Source: Candidatus Saccharimonadota bacterium
GTDB taxonomy: Bacteria > Patescibacteriota > Saccharimonadia > Saccharimonadales > UBA4665
Direction of reading: 5' to 3'
DNA: 64,000 bases
NCBI GenBank assembly: GCA_028286345.1
Contig: JAQBRT010000001.1
Coordinates: forward strand, 1 to 64,000
Under the pieces are notes generated by a model. That model was given only the letters and a program-made list of their open reading frames with translations. It was not told the DNA's origin and searched no databases. Position numbers and translations under genes: made by a program. This document shows, piece by piece, positions 42,258 to 52,506 of the stretch; position 1 is the first letter of the stretch, and each line of letters starts with the position of its first letter.

Positions 42258-43469
42258 CTACCCCCCAAATCCGGCTTGGTTGACCAATCCATAAATTGGC
42301 AGCAGGATAGCGCCCACGATTGTCAGGGCAATAACACCCATCACCACCATCAAAACCGGTTCAATAATTGTACTGATAGCCTTAATCTGGTTGTCGACTT
42401 CTTTTTCGTAGTAGTCGGCAACTTTTTCGAGCATTGCCTCCAGCGCACCCGATTGTTCACCAATACGAAGCATGTTTGGAACCAGTTCCAAGAAGTTTGG
42501 GTCATTGGTTAGCGCGTCCGCAATTGATTTACCACCCTTAACTTTCTCTATAGCCTTGTGCAGCGAAGCGTGGATGTGGACGTTGTTGACGGCGTCAGCT
42601 GTAATCTCAAGCATCTGCAGTAGTGGCACGCCACTGGCAACCAGTGTGGTACCGGTACGCGCAAAACGGGCCATGTACATTTTCATAAAGAGCGGGCCGA
42701 CCGGCCAGGCTTTCATCTTAAGCGTGTCAAAAACGCTACGCCCTAAGATGGTCTGTGCCCATTTAAGGCTTCCAACAATAGCCAAGGCCACAAGGATGAT
42801 CACAATCCACCAGAAGTGTGTAATAAAGTGCGAGATAGCTAGCAAGAACTGCGTAATAAACGGCAGCTTGGCGCCCTTGATACCCGAGTAAATGTTCTGT
42901 ACCTGTGGCAGCACTTTTACAATCATGAATCCGGCAACGCCCATCATGACCATCAAGACAATAATTGGATAGGTCATGGCTCCACGGACTTTGGCGATGA
43001 TTTCGGCATCTTTTTCCTGTTGGTCGGCTAGACGTTCTAGGCCGCTATCGAGCGTACCGGAAACTTCACTGGCGGCAATTAAGGCAATGTAGACTTTGTT
43101 AAAAACTTTGGGGTGTTTGGCAAGCGCAACATTAAATGCCGTACCGGCTTCAACGTCACTAATAACATTGTTAATGATAACTTTGAGCGGCTTGTTGGTC
43201 GTCTGGCTGGCAACACTGCGCAAGCTCTGCACTAGTGGCAACCCGGCGTTAATCAGCGTGGAGAGTTGTCGGCTAAACAGCACCCGGTCCTTGGACTTAA
43301 TGCGGCCAAAGCGGCTGGCACCGTTGCTCTTGGAAAGCACGAGTGAAATTGGCGTATACCCCTGGGCGGTGATGAGCTTATTGGCCGACTGTTCATTATC
43401 AGCCTGTACCTCAGCTTTGATGGTTTCACCGGTCTGGGTATTGCGAGCTTCGTATTTGTAGGTGAGCAT
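42258..43469 (-). CDS. pilC: Type IV pilus inner-membrane platform protein
   Basis: The 403-residue PilC/GspF protein has two repeated cytoplasmic domains (LFSRQLSTLINAGLPLVQSL and FARTGTTLVASGVPLLQMLE), each followed by membrane helices. It anchors the PilB and PilT motors to the growing pilus. It starts 6 nt after pilT, in the order pilB-pilT-pilC. Confidence 0.95.
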   Translation of the reverse strand: MLTYKYEARNTQTGETIKAEVQADNEQSANKLITAQGYTPISLVLSKSNGASRFGRIKSKDRVLFSRQLSTLINAGLPLVQSLRSVASQTTNKPLKVIINNVISDVEAGTAFNVALAKHPKVFNKVYIALIAASEVSGTLDSGLERLADQQEKDAEIIAKVRGAMTYPIIVLMVMMGVAGFMIVKVLPQVQNIYSGIKGAKLPFITQFLLAISHFITHFWWIVIILVALAIVGSLKWAQTILGRSVFDTLKMKAWPVGPLFMKMYMARFARTGTTLVASGVPLLQMLEITADAVNNVHIHASLHKAIEKVKGGKSIADALTNDPNFLELVPNMLRIGEQSGALEAMLEKVADYYEKEVDNQIKAISTIIEPVLMVVMGVIALTIVGAILLPIYGLVNQAGFGG

Positions 43470-43475
43470 CTCGGG

Positions 43476-44543
43476 TTAGCCTCTCATTAAGCGGTCGAGC
43501 TCATCGATATCGATGGCCACGTTGCGTGCTTCCTCATAGGTTATGGTGCCGTCATGGATCAAGTTAACCAGGGTCTTGTCTAGGCTGGCCATGCCAAACT
43601 CGGCGCCGGTCTGGATTACAGCTTCGAGCTGGTGGGTCTTGCCTTCACGGATAATGTTACGGACAGCTGGTGTAGCCACTAAAATTTCTGCTGCGGCCAC
43701 GCGGCCACCACCGATTGATGGTACCAAGCGCTGCGCAACAATCGCCTGCAAGATGTTGGCCAGCTGGGCCCGGATCTGGGGCTGCTGGTGTGGCGGGAAA
43801 ACGTCGATCATACGGTCAATACTCTGCGAAGCGCTGTTAGTGTGCAGCGTTGCAAAGACCAAGTGCCCGGTTTCGGCAATGGTGATGGCGCTAGCGATAG
43901 TCTCGAGGTCACGCATCTCACCAACTAGCACAACGTCCGGGTCCTGACGCAGTGCACTGCGTAGTGCGGCGCTAAATGAATAGGTGTCATAGTGGACTTC
44001 GCGCTGTACGATAACTGATTTGATTGATTTGTGAGTAAACTCAATCGGGTCTTCAATGGTCACAATATGCGAGGCACGTTCGACGTTAATCTTGTGTACC
44101 AAGGCAGCCAGCGTAGTAGATTTACCAGAACCGGTTGGGCCGGTTACTAACACCAGGCCACGTGGTAGGTCAGCAAATTTGTTAACGATTTGCGGCAAGC
44201 CAAGCTGTTCGATAGTTAGGATTTCGTTAGGGATAAGGCGCAGTGCGGCAGCCATGTTGCCGCGCTCATGAAAAGCGTTGACACGGAAACGGCCAAGGTC
44301 GCCAAAGGCAAAACTAAAGTCAAACTCTTTATCTTTTAATAAGATCTGTTTTTGGTCTTCGTCGAGAATGGTAAAGATCAATGCTTCAACAGCTTCTTCG
44401 TTGAGGATGTCCGCACCGGTAACCGCTACTAAAGCGCCGTCAACTCGGAGCATTGGCGGCAGGCCGACTTGCAAGTGAAGGTCAGAAGCCTTTTTCTTAA
44501 TGACTTCTTCAAGTAGTATTTCGATTCTTGGTTGACCTTGCAT
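43476..44543 (-). CDS. pilT: Pilus retraction ATPase
   Basis: The 355-residue hexameric ATPase depolymerises the pilus. It has the N-terminal PAS-like domain (ASDLHLQVGLPPMLRVDG), Walker A GPTGSGKSTT, the Asp box IVTIEDPIEF, Walker B DPDVVLVGEMRDLET, the His box GHLVFATLHTNSA and the PilT-specific AIRNLIRE-like segment (AVRNIIREGKTHQ). ATG 44543 was chosen behind GAGGGTGG; a longer frame from 44570 would overlap pilB by 8 nt. Confidence 0.96.
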   Translation of the reverse strand: MQGQPRIEILLEEVIKKKASDLHLQVGLPPMLRVDGALVAVTGADILNEEAVEALIFTILDEDQKQILLKDKEFDFSFAFGDLGRFRVNAFHERGNMAAALRLIPNEILTIEQLGLPQIVNKFADLPRGLVLVTGPTGSGKSTTLAALVHKINVERASHIVTIEDPIEFTHKSIKSVIVQREVHYDTYSFSAALRSALRQDPDVVLVGEMRDLETIASAITIAETGHLVFATLHTNSASQSIDRMIDVFPPHQQPQIRAQLANILQAIVAQRLVPSIGGGRVAAAEILVATPAVRNIIREGKTHQLEAVIQTGAEFGMASLDKTLVNLIHDGTITYEEARNVAIDIDELDRLMRG

Positions 44544-44562
44544 TATTCCACCCTCTTTTCCT

Positions 44563-46362
44563 TTAGGCATTGTCTTCAGCTGCTACGCGGTTAATCTCGG
44601 CAATGGTCGTGCGACCATCGAGCGCCTTAAGGTAGCCGTCTTGGCGCATGGTGATCATGCCCTCAACTTGTGCCTGTTTCTGGATATCGGTGCTCGTTGC
44701 TGATTTCATAATTAAGCCTTGGATAGCCTCGGATACTTCAAAGACTTCGTAAAGGCCTATTCGACCCTTGTAGCCTCCTGGCGTACTCGGGCTATCGGTG
44801 CCCTTGCTTAAAGTATAAGCGTTTTGAGTGGCCAACGGCAAGCTTTTATATCCCAGGTCTTCAGCGACGGACTGTATCTTATCTTCGGATTGGGGCAATA
44901 AGCTGCCAATTGCCGTCTGGATAACAGCTGTTTCGCTGGCGCTGGATTGATAAGATTGTTTGCCGTCATCAGGGATTTTACGCACCAGTCGCTGGCCAAT
45001 AACGGTGTGTACGGTGCTAGCAATCAGGAACGGCTCAACGCCCATATCGAGCAGACGCGGCAGGATGCCGGCCGCACTGTTGGTGTGGAGTGTGCTAAAG
45101 ACTAAGTGCCCGGTTAAAGCCGCTTGCACCGCCAACTGGGCAGTTTCTTTGTCACGGATCTCCCCTACCATCACAACATCCGGGTCCTGACGCAGGATAG
45201 AGCGCAGCCCAGATGCAAAGCTCAGGCCAACTTCGGCATTAACTTGGATCTGGTTGATGCCTTCCATCTTATATTCGACTGGATCTTCGAGTGTCACGAT
45301 ATTAATCGTGTCGCTGAGGATCTCCTGGATCAGTGCGTAGAGCGAGGTTGATTTACCAGAACCGGTTGGTCCAGAGGTCAGGATCATGCCGTTTGGCCGC
45401 TCTAAGCCCTTACGGATAGTGCGTAGTGCCCTACCGGCGTAACCCATGTCTTCAAGTTTTAGGCTGGTGCCAGATTTATCGAGCAAACGGATAACCACCT
45501 GCTCACCCCATACAACTGGTGCAATGGCAATACGCAGGTCAATTTTCTTGTCATCAACCAATACCGTAAAGTTACCATCTTGCGGCGAGCGGTGTTCGTC
45601 AATTTTTAGGTTACTCAAAATCTTGATACGAGAGATAAGCGCCGGCTCGGTGTTCTTTGGTAAGCGCATGATCTCACGAAGTACACCGTCAATACGACAG
45701 CGGACTTTCAGCTCTTTTTCCAAAGGTTCAATGTGGATGTCACTGGCGCGGTTGCGGGCAGCAAACTCCAAAATAGCGTTCAGCGCCTTACTTATTGGCG
45801 AATCCTGGACGATGGTCTTAATTTCGGAGTCTTTTTTGCCCTTTTTGTTATCAACGCTCACCTCGGATTCGGCACCATTAAAGTCAGCCGCTACTAGGCC
45901 ATCCATCTGGGTATCAAGCCGCGAGGCATACTGGCTCAGGATAGCGCGGATGCTGGCTTCGCTGGCAACATAAACTTTGAGGGGGCGGCCAATACGGTTA
46001 CTAAGAAAGTCTACAGCCTGGATGTTGTCGGCATCGAGCATAGCAACCACCAAACGGTGCTGCATTTCGCCCAGTGGCACAGCCATGTAACGCTCGGCAA
46101 TTTCTTGCGGCAGTAGCGACAAAATCTTTGGGTCAATATTGGCTGACAACAGATTAACGTAAGGTACCTTTGTAACTTCGGCTGTGGCTTTGGTAAGCTG
46201 CTCGTCAGTCACTAATTGTGACTCTACCAAGTAGCTAAGCACCGGCTTCCCGGCTTTCTTAGCAGCCTCTTTAGCATCTGCCAACTGGGCAGCGGTTAAT
46301 ACCCCTGCTGCTACCAGGTTATCTTCGAGCTGCTGCTGGCCGGTTGCTGAAAGCACACTCAT
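44563..46362 (-). CDS. pilB: Pilus extension ATPase
   Basis: The 599-residue protein has an N-terminal MshEN/T2SSE-N domain (residues 1-150), then the motor core: ASDIHIEPLEKELKVRCRID, Walker A GPTGSGKSTS, IVTLEDPVEY, Walker B DPDVVMVGEIRDKET and GHLVFSTLHTNSA. It powers pilin addition. The tetracysteine zinc motif common in PilB and GspE is missing: the segment between IGQRLVRKI and YKGRIGLYEVFEV has no Cys. Confidence 0.95.
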   Translation of the reverse strand: MSVLSATGQQQLEDNLVAAGVLTAAQLADAKEAAKKAGKPVLSYLVESQLVTDEQLTKATAEVTKVPYVNLLSANIDPKILSLLPQEIAERYMAVPLGEMQHRLVVAMLDADNIQAVDFLSNRIGRPLKVYVASEASIRAILSQYASRLDTQMDGLVAADFNGAESEVSVDNKKGKKDSEIKTIVQDSPISKALNAILEFAARNRASDIHIEPLEKELKVRCRIDGVLREIMRLPKNTEPALISRIKILSNLKIDEHRSPQDGNFTVLVDDKKIDLRIAIAPVVWGEQVVIRLLDKSGTSLKLEDMGYAGRALRTIRKGLERPNGMILTSGPTGSGKSTSLYALIQEILSDTINIVTLEDPVEYKMEGINQIQVNAEVGLSFASGLRSILRQDPDVVMVGEIRDKETAQLAVQAALTGHLVFSTLHTNSAAGILPRLLDMGVEPFLIASTVHTVIGQRLVRKIPDDGKQSYQSSASETAVIQTAIGSLLPQSEDKIQSVAEDLGYKSLPLATQNAYTLSKGTDSPSTPGGYKGRIGLYEVFEVSEAIQGLIMKSATSTDIQKQAQVEGMITMRQDGYLKALDGRTTIAEINRVAAEDNA

Positions 46363-46371
46363 GCCAAGACC

Positions 46372-46623
46372 CTAATTATGTGAGCCGCTAAATGGATCGT
46401 TGTTATCGTTTTGGCTAATCGTAATTAGCTTGGTTGGGTCAAAGGACTTGTCATTGAAGTACTTTCTATCAGGTGTTGGGAAGTCAGCAGTAATTTTCTG
46501 TACAACCTCGGCAGTCAGGTTACCCTTTTGGGCACCAAACAATGATTTAGCAACTACCAGCGAGATAATGCCGCTAACGATGACTATCCCGATAACCATT
46601 GCTATATCTTTTTGCTTCATCAC
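46372..46623 (-). CDS. Small single-helix protein of the pilus operon
   Basis: The 83-residue product has one N-terminal helix (IAMVIGIVIVSGIISLVVA) and a polar extracytoplasmic tail with DRKYFNDKSFDPTKL. Position between pilO and pilB suggests an alignment-complex subunit, perhaps taking the place of PilP, but no sequence similarity was recognised. It overlaps pilO by 4 nt. Confidence 0.7.
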   Translation of the reverse strand: MMKQKDIAMVIGIVIVSGIISLVVAKSLFGAQKGNLTAEVVQKITADFPTPDRKYFNDKSFDPTKLITISQNDNNDPFSGSHN

Positions 46624-47297
46624 TTAACCGCCTTCGTGGTGATGTTAATGGCTTTTGGAGGCTGGTAGTAGGTGTGTGCTGATATGTTCATGTCCATGCT
46701 ATCTGAGCCGCCACTCAAGCTAAGCGAATCGATCTGAATTGGCCTGATAGAAGACTGGAGCGTAGCAATTAGGTCCTGAATGGCCGTATAGCCCGCACTG
46801 CCAACACCGAATGAAAAGGCGATTGGAACTGGCTGCGGTGCAGGGCTGGCAGCCGATGCAGCCTGTTGGGCAACTTCATCGTCAGTGCCGCTAATACCGG
46901 TGACTTTAAAGTTCTTATTAGTTAGGATGTTTTCCATAGTGCTAGTCAGCGCCGGGAAGTCGTACGTGCTAGGAAGCGCATCCAGTACAAGGCGGGCGTT
47001 ATCGCCATCATGGTCCCCTGTACCGTTAACTTTGCCCCCGATGACGTTGGGATCCTGGGTACTAAATTTTTGGTAGGCATCGGCCAAGCTGTTGGTTGCT
47101 TTAATGTTGGCCTGCAGCTGTGTGTGGGCCTTTTGTTTGAGGCCAATCACTTTGCTTAGATACAGGTTGCTGCTCCATAGCGTCTGCGACGCCACCAGGC
47201 AAAAGACCGATATAAAAGCAGCGGCAGCAACAAAACCAAGCGTCTGGGTATTAGCCTTATCAATTGCGCCTCGTTTGATGGATTCTGGAGCTGCCAT
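46620..47297 (-). CDS. pilO: PilO-like alignment subunit
   Basis: The 225-residue bitopic protein has one helix (about 22-42), a short coiled region and a ferredoxin-like periplasmic domain with a C-terminal strand pattern (DSLSLSGGSDSMDMNISAHTY). PilN and PilO form heterodimers linking the motor platform to outer parts. Assignment rests on topology and the order pilM-pilN-pilO. Confidence 0.78.
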   Translation of the reverse strand: MAAPESIKRGAIDKANTQTLGFVAAAAFISVFCLVASQTLWSSNLYLSKVIGLKQKAHTQLQANIKATNSLADAYQKFSTQDPNVIGGKVNGTGDHDGDNARLVLDALPSTYDFPALTSTMENILTNKNFKVTGISGTDDEVAQQAASAASPAPQPVPIAFSFGVGSAGYTAIQDLIATLQSSIRPIQIDSLSLSGGSDSMDMNISAHTYYQPPKAINITTKAVK

Positions 47298-48001
47298 TAT
47301 TTGCCTCCCTGTGTTGTAGTTGCCGGTGCTTTGGTAAACAACTCTGTTGGTTTATCAACTTCTGAACGTGTCGAAACCGTTGATGGTATCGCCAGCTTAA
47401 CTGTCTGTTTAATATCAAAAATGTTTGGGTCGTAGCTAAAGGAAATTGTGTAGCTACTGGTCGATGGCTTGCCATTGTCTGCAGGGGTCAGGCCAAATGA
47501 CGACAGCACAACACCAGTGAATGCCGGCGTGGCATCGGTGACAGTATCGCTCTTGTAAGTGGTGAACTTGAGGGTATCGATGTACTTGTTAACTGAGCTC
47601 AGCGTGTCCGATGAACCAGTTAGCGAGAAAGAATGCGTTACTAAGTCTAGTGTCATGCTGCTAATGGTCGTATTGTTAGGCGTAACCTGGTTAAGGTAGC
47701 TAAAAACGCGCGTGACAGCTGGCTTGGCGTCGTGCAGTGCAGTTAGGCTTTGCAGCTGGTTCTGAATAGTAAGGACCTTATCGATGTCCGGGTTGCCTTT
47801 GAGTTGGGATGTTTCGCGTTTAATGTCGGTGTTAAGGTCATTCAGGTGCTTTTTTTGTAGCTGGTTAGCGCCAAACGACAGGATAAAAATACCAACCGAA
47901 ATAACCGTCACAATAGTGGCAGCAGACAACATTGTCCGCCTAGTTTGCTGGGCTTTGATGTAGTCAATTTTGACGTCTGGTAAGAGGTTAAACTGAATCA
48001 T
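47297..48001 (-). CDS. pilN: PilN-like alignment subunit
   Basis: The 234-residue bitopic protein begins MIQFNLLPDVK, the conserved PilN start that binds PilM (INLLP). One helix (about 25-45), a coiled region and a periplasmic domain follow. Its stop overlaps the pilO start, and its start overlaps the pilM stop. Confidence 0.86.
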   Translation of the reverse strand: MIQFNLLPDVKIDYIKAQQTRRTMLSAATIVTVISVGIFILSFGANQLQKKHLNDLNTDIKRETSQLKGNPDIDKVLTIQNQLQSLTALHDAKPAVTRVFSYLNQVTPNNTTISSMTLDLVTHSFSLTGSSDTLSSVNKYIDTLKFTTYKSDTVTDATPAFTGVVLSSFGLTPADNGKPSTSSYTISFSYDPNIFDIKQTVKLAIPSTVSTRSEVDKPTELFTKAPATTTQGGK

Positions 48002-49041
48002 GCTGACCTCTGCGCCAGCCCAACGGCCACACTAAATTGGTTGGACAATGACAGCAGCTCGTTCTGGCGGTCGCGGCTATAGCTGACATTGCGCCAAGCA
48101 TTACCAATCTCAATTTCAATGCCAAACTTGTTTGCCAAGTACAGTGGGAACTCTGGGATAACCGATGCGCCGCCAGTTACAATCATGCGCTCAACTTTTT
48201 CGCTGTTGTAGCGGGTCAGGAAGAACTTAATCGACTTTTCAATTTCACCAACCAGTATATCTACAGTGCCGCTTACGGCCTGGATAATCTGGCCTTCGAG
48301 CTTCTCTTTACTGAGGCCAAACTTCATGACAAATTGCTCGGCTTGTTTTTCATCGATGTTCAAGTTTTGCATAGCAGACTTAATAATAGCTTCGGTGCCG
48401 GTTGGGATAGAACGGGTTAGCCGTGGCAGCCCATTGAGCATCACTACCAGGTCGGTTGACTTGCGGCCGATATCGATAAATATCTGTGAGCCTTGGGCTT
48501 CGGGTGCCACCAGGGCGCGGGACATAGCCAGGTTGTCCGGTTCAAAAGCAATGACGTTTAGGCCAATTGACTCAAGCATATCGAGACGGCTTTCTACGTA
48601 GTTGTTGGGAACGCTGGAGAGCAAGATTTCTTGTTTGGTTTTATCCGATGGCGAGTCGCCAAGCAGCGCCCAGTCAATCTTACTTTCGGCCAGTGGCGTT
48701 GGGATTAATGAATCGGCTTGCAAGCGGATTGATTTAGCCAGCTCGTCGTTAGACAGGCGCTCAACATCGGCTACAGTAGTAAATACTTTGCTCGATGGGA
48801 TGCCTACTGCCACGTTCTTAGTGTCTAGGCGGGCTTGCGATACAAGCTGGGCAATCACTTGGGCTAGTTTGTCTTGGTCGGCCTTAGAATCACTCAGTGC
48901 CAACTTTGGGTCAACCGGGATGTAGGCATACTTAGCAAGTTGGCGTGGTGTGCCGGTGCCCTTTAGCTCCACTAACCTAATAGCCGTGGTACCTATGTCC
49001 AGGCCAAAAAAGTCAGAAACGCCACTCATTAATAAGCTCAT
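47998..49041 (-). CDS. pilM: PilM, actin-like pilus assembly ATPase
   Basis: The 347-residue FtsA-like protein has the phosphate loops FFGLDIGTTAIRLVEL and IFIDIGRKSTDLVVM and the adenosine motif MIVTGGASVIPEF. It sits on the cytoplasmic face and binds the N-terminus of PilN. It leads the operon pilM-N-O-x-B-T-C. TATAAT is at 49054-49059, giving a leader of only about 5 nt. Confidence 0.93.
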   Translation of the reverse strand: MSLLMSGVSDFFGLDIGTTAIRLVELKGTGTPRQLAKYAYIPVDPKLALSDSKADQDKLAQVIAQLVSQARLDTKNVAVGIPSSKVFTTVADVERLSNDELAKSIRLQADSLIPTPLAESKIDWALLGDSPSDKTKQEILLSSVPNNYVESRLDMLESIGLNVIAFEPDNLAMSRALVAPEAQGSQIFIDIGRKSTDLVVMLNGLPRLTRSIPTGTEAIIKSAMQNLNIDEKQAEQFVMKFGLSKEKLEGQIIQAVSGTVDILVGEIEKSIKFFLTRYNSEKVERMIVTGGASVIPEFPLYLANKFGIEIEIGNAWRNVSYSRDRQNELLSLSNQFSVAVGLAQRSA

Positions 49042-49104
49042 AATCTAGTCTCGATTATAGCATAAGCGTATTGTTTGTTTTGCCCACCCATGTTCATATT
49101 TCTC

Positions 49105-52100
49105 CTATAGTACCGGTGATAAACTCGTTATGTAATCAAACTTACCCGAACTCGGCCCCGATTTGGATTGGATGGCTGGCTGGCCTAGGAAAGCTTCTGG
49201 TGAAAAATTAAAGACTTCGGCAGCACAACTGTAACCCCGTGGGGCAGCCCCTGCCCCGTTGGCACTACAATCACCGGTTACGCCTGGAACTTCACCGGCA
49301 ACAGAGTTACGTATTGATGCCCAGGTACGGTTCAGCTTTACATCTTGGGCAATAAAGGCACCATTAATTGTCAGCTGGTTATTGCACAGCGAATACCGGT
49401 CACCACCACTAATACTACAAGTGTCGATGGCACCGTTCTGGGAAATGTAGACACCATCAAGTCGGGAAACAGCCGGGTCAATTTTAATGTTGCCCTTAAC
49501 AATAATGTAGAGCGTTGGAGCGTCTGCAACATCAGCCCAGCTGGTGCTAAACGTAATGCCGCCCGTAATCGTAAGGTCCCCGTTAACGTAGATGGCAATG
49601 TTGGCGTCAGGGTTTAAGTTGAGGCCGGCCAGCGTTGTTGGGCCAGTTAAGCCATAGATGTGAGTACCATCGCTTGCAACTGGTGCAGTCTCGGTAGCAG
49701 CAGGCTTATCGGCAAAGTAATTGTGTACGCACCAATCTTTGTTGAAATTACCGAGAGCAGGTGTGTTGGCAAACGTTAAGCCGTTTGGCGCCGTTGGCAC
49801 GCTGCTGCGCAAACTGGCGCTCGCAAAACCGCTAACTGTTTGGAGTGATAGCGCGGCAAACTGCGAGCTTGTACCACGGGCTGGAGACGTTGGTGACGGT
49901 TTTAGGAAACCAAGCACACTACTCTTGGCAGTTACACCAGTACTACAGTCCCCTGTCGCGCTAGCAAACTTACCGCCGGCCGAAACGTCTGCACCAAAGA
50001 ACTGGGCATATGGCTCGTTGGTAATTGGCGCTTGGCATTTACTAACCGTGTAGCTAGTAGAAGCGCCGTTGACATACGAACCGCTCTGATTAACCTGGTT
50101 ACCAGACAACGTAAAGGTATACGAGACACAGAAGTAGTCCCCAACGTTCATAGGTGGTGCAAACGAGGCCGCCCCATTACAGCTTGCCGATAGGTACTGT
50201 GAGTTATTGGTTATTTGACTGACTGACTGGTTAAATGACGCAACTGTCATTGTCATAGACCCACTGTCATCAGAACATCCAGGCAAGCCCGGGCCAGAAG
50301 TTGCAGATGGGTCCGATGAGTAAAAAGGATGCACGGTGTAGGTCATGACTGCCGAGTTAGGGTTGCGCGGCGTGTTGCTGGCCGAAGCTGGCGCGCTTGG
50401 GTTCCTATTAAAGATAACTGCGCCCGTTGCCTGGTAAGTAACACTGCCTGGGTCTTCATCGTCAGGGACATTAATGTTATTAACTGTTGTGTTTGGCTGG
50501 TCAATCTGAACGCCGCGGTAGTAACACTCACCAATCTTTGGCGCGCCCCAGGTTGAGTCAGAAGTTATTGTTGGGGAAGATGCTGCAGCTTGCCACTTGT
50601 ACTCCTTGTATGTACAGTTTGTGCCACTCGGCGACGTGCCAGCCGGGCACGAGTAGGTCGTGTATGACCTGTAGCCAGCGTACGTATTGTCGCTATCGTG
50701 GTAGCAGTAAATGATATTTCCGCCTGGGCCGCCGTTATGGTCACCGGCGTTGCACTGGTATGGGTTAGCTGTGGCTGGTATTTGGCAACTGCTACCGTTC
50801 CAGGTTGCACCGCTACACGACGAATCGATGGTTGAAGTGAAGACTGTTTCCTTGTACTGCTGTGTGTATTGGACAGTCGTGGAATGGCTGTCATACGGGT
50901 AGTCCTTTTCGTAATTTGAGTAGTCGAGGGTGAAAGGGTTATTGCTATAACCTTTCGCTGACCAGTCGGCCGCCTCGTTATACTGGTCATAAACATTGTT
51001 AATCCTAATCTTTCCCGGCACTTCTTTGTAATATACATCGCTTGGACCCGGCCTACCTGACGGGTCGCCCGTACCAGTGGACACGCCCCCCGGCGCTGGA
51101 GAAGGTGCGTTTGGTATATTCACAACAGGCTTCGTAGAGTCGCCTGGCGACGCTGGGCAAGGACCAGTACTACAACCGCTGGCTGTGAGCGTACCACTCT
51201 TTACTTTTATGAAGCCGGAACCCGGCATATCTCTCACCCATAGCTCAACCGTTGTGCCACCAGAGCCGATTGGTATGCCCGACCAGCTGCCTGATTGAGC
51301 GTTGGTTTTGGTTGTGTATGGAACGCCCCCAGCAACAATATACGCATCCGTATTGCTACCCGGTCCATCAGTGTCCTTAAAAGTCGCAGTGGCAGTTCCA
51401 GACGTTGCAGTATCGCACGCCAACCCCAGTGTGCCTTGCGGCGCACCTGGCTTTTTATAAATCCAGCGCATCTCATAGGTATGGTCAGCTATTAAGTTAA
51501 CCGCTCCCGTACGAATGTTGCTCTGCTTCATCAAGTAAGTCCCAGTACATCCGCCTGGCGGTGGATTATCTCTATCACAGATCGTAAATCCAAGTAAAGT
51601 CCAACCAGTATTGGCTGTGCCACGTGCCTGGTCAGTAAACGTATGACTGCCAGCATCAAGAACTTTTGCACCACTAAAGTAGAATGCATTACTGTTATCA
51701 TTTTGGTCCTGAGCACCACCACTTTTATAGGCAATGATAGTGTCGTCAGAGAATGGATACTGGCTTCCGGCGTTAACATTGTCACCAACGCTCTGATAAT
51801 TGCCGCTCTCGTCAACCTTAATGCCCTCTACAATCGCCGTTGGCGGCTGGACGGTCACTGTAATCGTATAGTCTGAAGAATAGGCTGTGCAAAACTGGTA
51901 GTTAAACCCACCATTAGCATTAGCTCCTGCACCTGAAGAAACGCAGGTATAGCTACCATTATTAAAGTGGTTGATAACCTTGTTGTCGATCGTAACTGTG
52001 TACGTATTTGTTCCTGCTTTAAATCCTCCTGGTGGCGAATAGGTAAAAGCATCGGATGCCCCGTCATAATAGCCGTTATTTCCTGTCCCTGGGCCAGGAA

Positions 52101-52506
52101 AGGTAACACTCAGTACATCATTAACTAGCCCTGATACACCTGCAGAGGCACTGGTAATTTTTGTGCGTGTCTCTATGTCTTTACTGCCATCAATACAGTA
52201 GGCACCCGCAAAGTCAAACTGCAGGCTAACTGATGTTGTTCCCGCGGGCACGCTCATAGACTGAACAGCAGGTGCACCGGCCTTAGATATCCATGCCGCA
52301 AAGGCAGGTGTTTGCCCTGTCTGAGGATACCTATTATCACATGTCGAAAGGTAGTCTTGTACGTACTGTGGCGCGCCACTTGGTCCCGGATCAGGGTGCA
52401 GTCCTGAAGCATGGGCGTGCTGTACGCTAAAAACGCTACCAAGTAAGCCTAAAAGCACACCGAGCACGAGCATTTTAAGGTTTGCCCTGTGGCTCATAGC
52501 TATCAT
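49105..52506 (-). CDS. Large secreted protein of the pilus locus, 1133 residues
   Basis: The protein has a signal peptide (helix about 12-28, ending HAHA) and no C-terminal anchor. The body is rich in Gly, Ser, Thr, Asn, Tyr and Pro with many Cys pairs, and has Ig-like or adhesin-like stretches (IVEGIKVDESGNYQSVGDN). The last 250 residues include IYVNGDLTITGGITF and a parallel-beta-like run. Its ATG overlaps the stop of the membrane protein before it (ATGA), and it ends just upstream of pilM. A pilus-tip adhesin comparable to PilY1 is a reasonable guess, but no PilY1 motif was recognised. Confidence 0.75.
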   Translation of the reverse strand: MIAMSHRANLKMLVLGVLLGLLGSVFSVQHAHASGLHPDPGPSGAPQYVQDYLSTCDNRYPQTGQTPAFAAWISKAGAPAVQSMSVPAGTTSVSLQFDFAGAYCIDGSKDIETRTKITSASAGVSGLVNDVLSVTFPGPGTGNNGYYDGASDAFTYSPPGGFKAGTNTYTVTIDNKVINHFNNGSYTCVSSGAGANANGGFNYQFCTAYSSDYTITVTVQPPTAIVEGIKVDESGNYQSVGDNVNAGSQYPFSDDTIIAYKSGGAQDQNDNSNAFYFSGAKVLDAGSHTFTDQARGTANTGWTLLGFTICDRDNPPPGGCTGTYLMKQSNIRTGAVNLIADHTYEMRWIYKKPGAPQGTLGLACDTATSGTATATFKDTDGPGSNTDAYIVAGGVPYTTKTNAQSGSWSGIPIGSGGTTVELWVRDMPGSGFIKVKSGTLTASGCSTGPCPASPGDSTKPVVNIPNAPSPAPGGVSTGTGDPSGRPGPSDVYYKEVPGKIRINNVYDQYNEAADWSAKGYSNNPFTLDYSNYEKDYPYDSHSTTVQYTQQYKETVFTSTIDSSCSGATWNGSSCQIPATANPYQCNAGDHNGGPGGNIIYCYHDSDNTYAGYRSYTTYSCPAGTSPSGTNCTYKEYKWQAAASSPTITSDSTWGAPKIGECYYRGVQIDQPNTTVNNINVPDDEDPGSVTYQATGAVIFNRNPSAPASASNTPRNPNSAVMTYTVHPFYSSDPSATSGPGLPGCSDDSGSMTMTVASFNQSVSQITNNSQYLSASCNGAASFAPPMNVGDYFCVSYTFTLSGNQVNQSGSYVNGASTSYTVSKCQAPITNEPYAQFFGADVSAGGKFASATGDCSTGVTAKSSVLGFLKPSPTSPARGTSSQFAALSLQTVSGFASASLRSSVPTAPNGLTFANTPALGNFNKDWCVHNYFADKPAATETAPVASDGTHIYGLTGPTTLAGLNLNPDANIAIYVNGDLTITGGITFSTSWADVADAPTLYIIVKGNIKIDPAVSRLDGVYISQNGAIDTCSISGGDRYSLCNNQLTINGAFIAQDVKLNRTWASIRNSVAGEVPGVTGDCSANGAGAAPRGYSCAAEVFNFSPEAFLGQPAIQSKSGPSSGKFDYITSLSPVL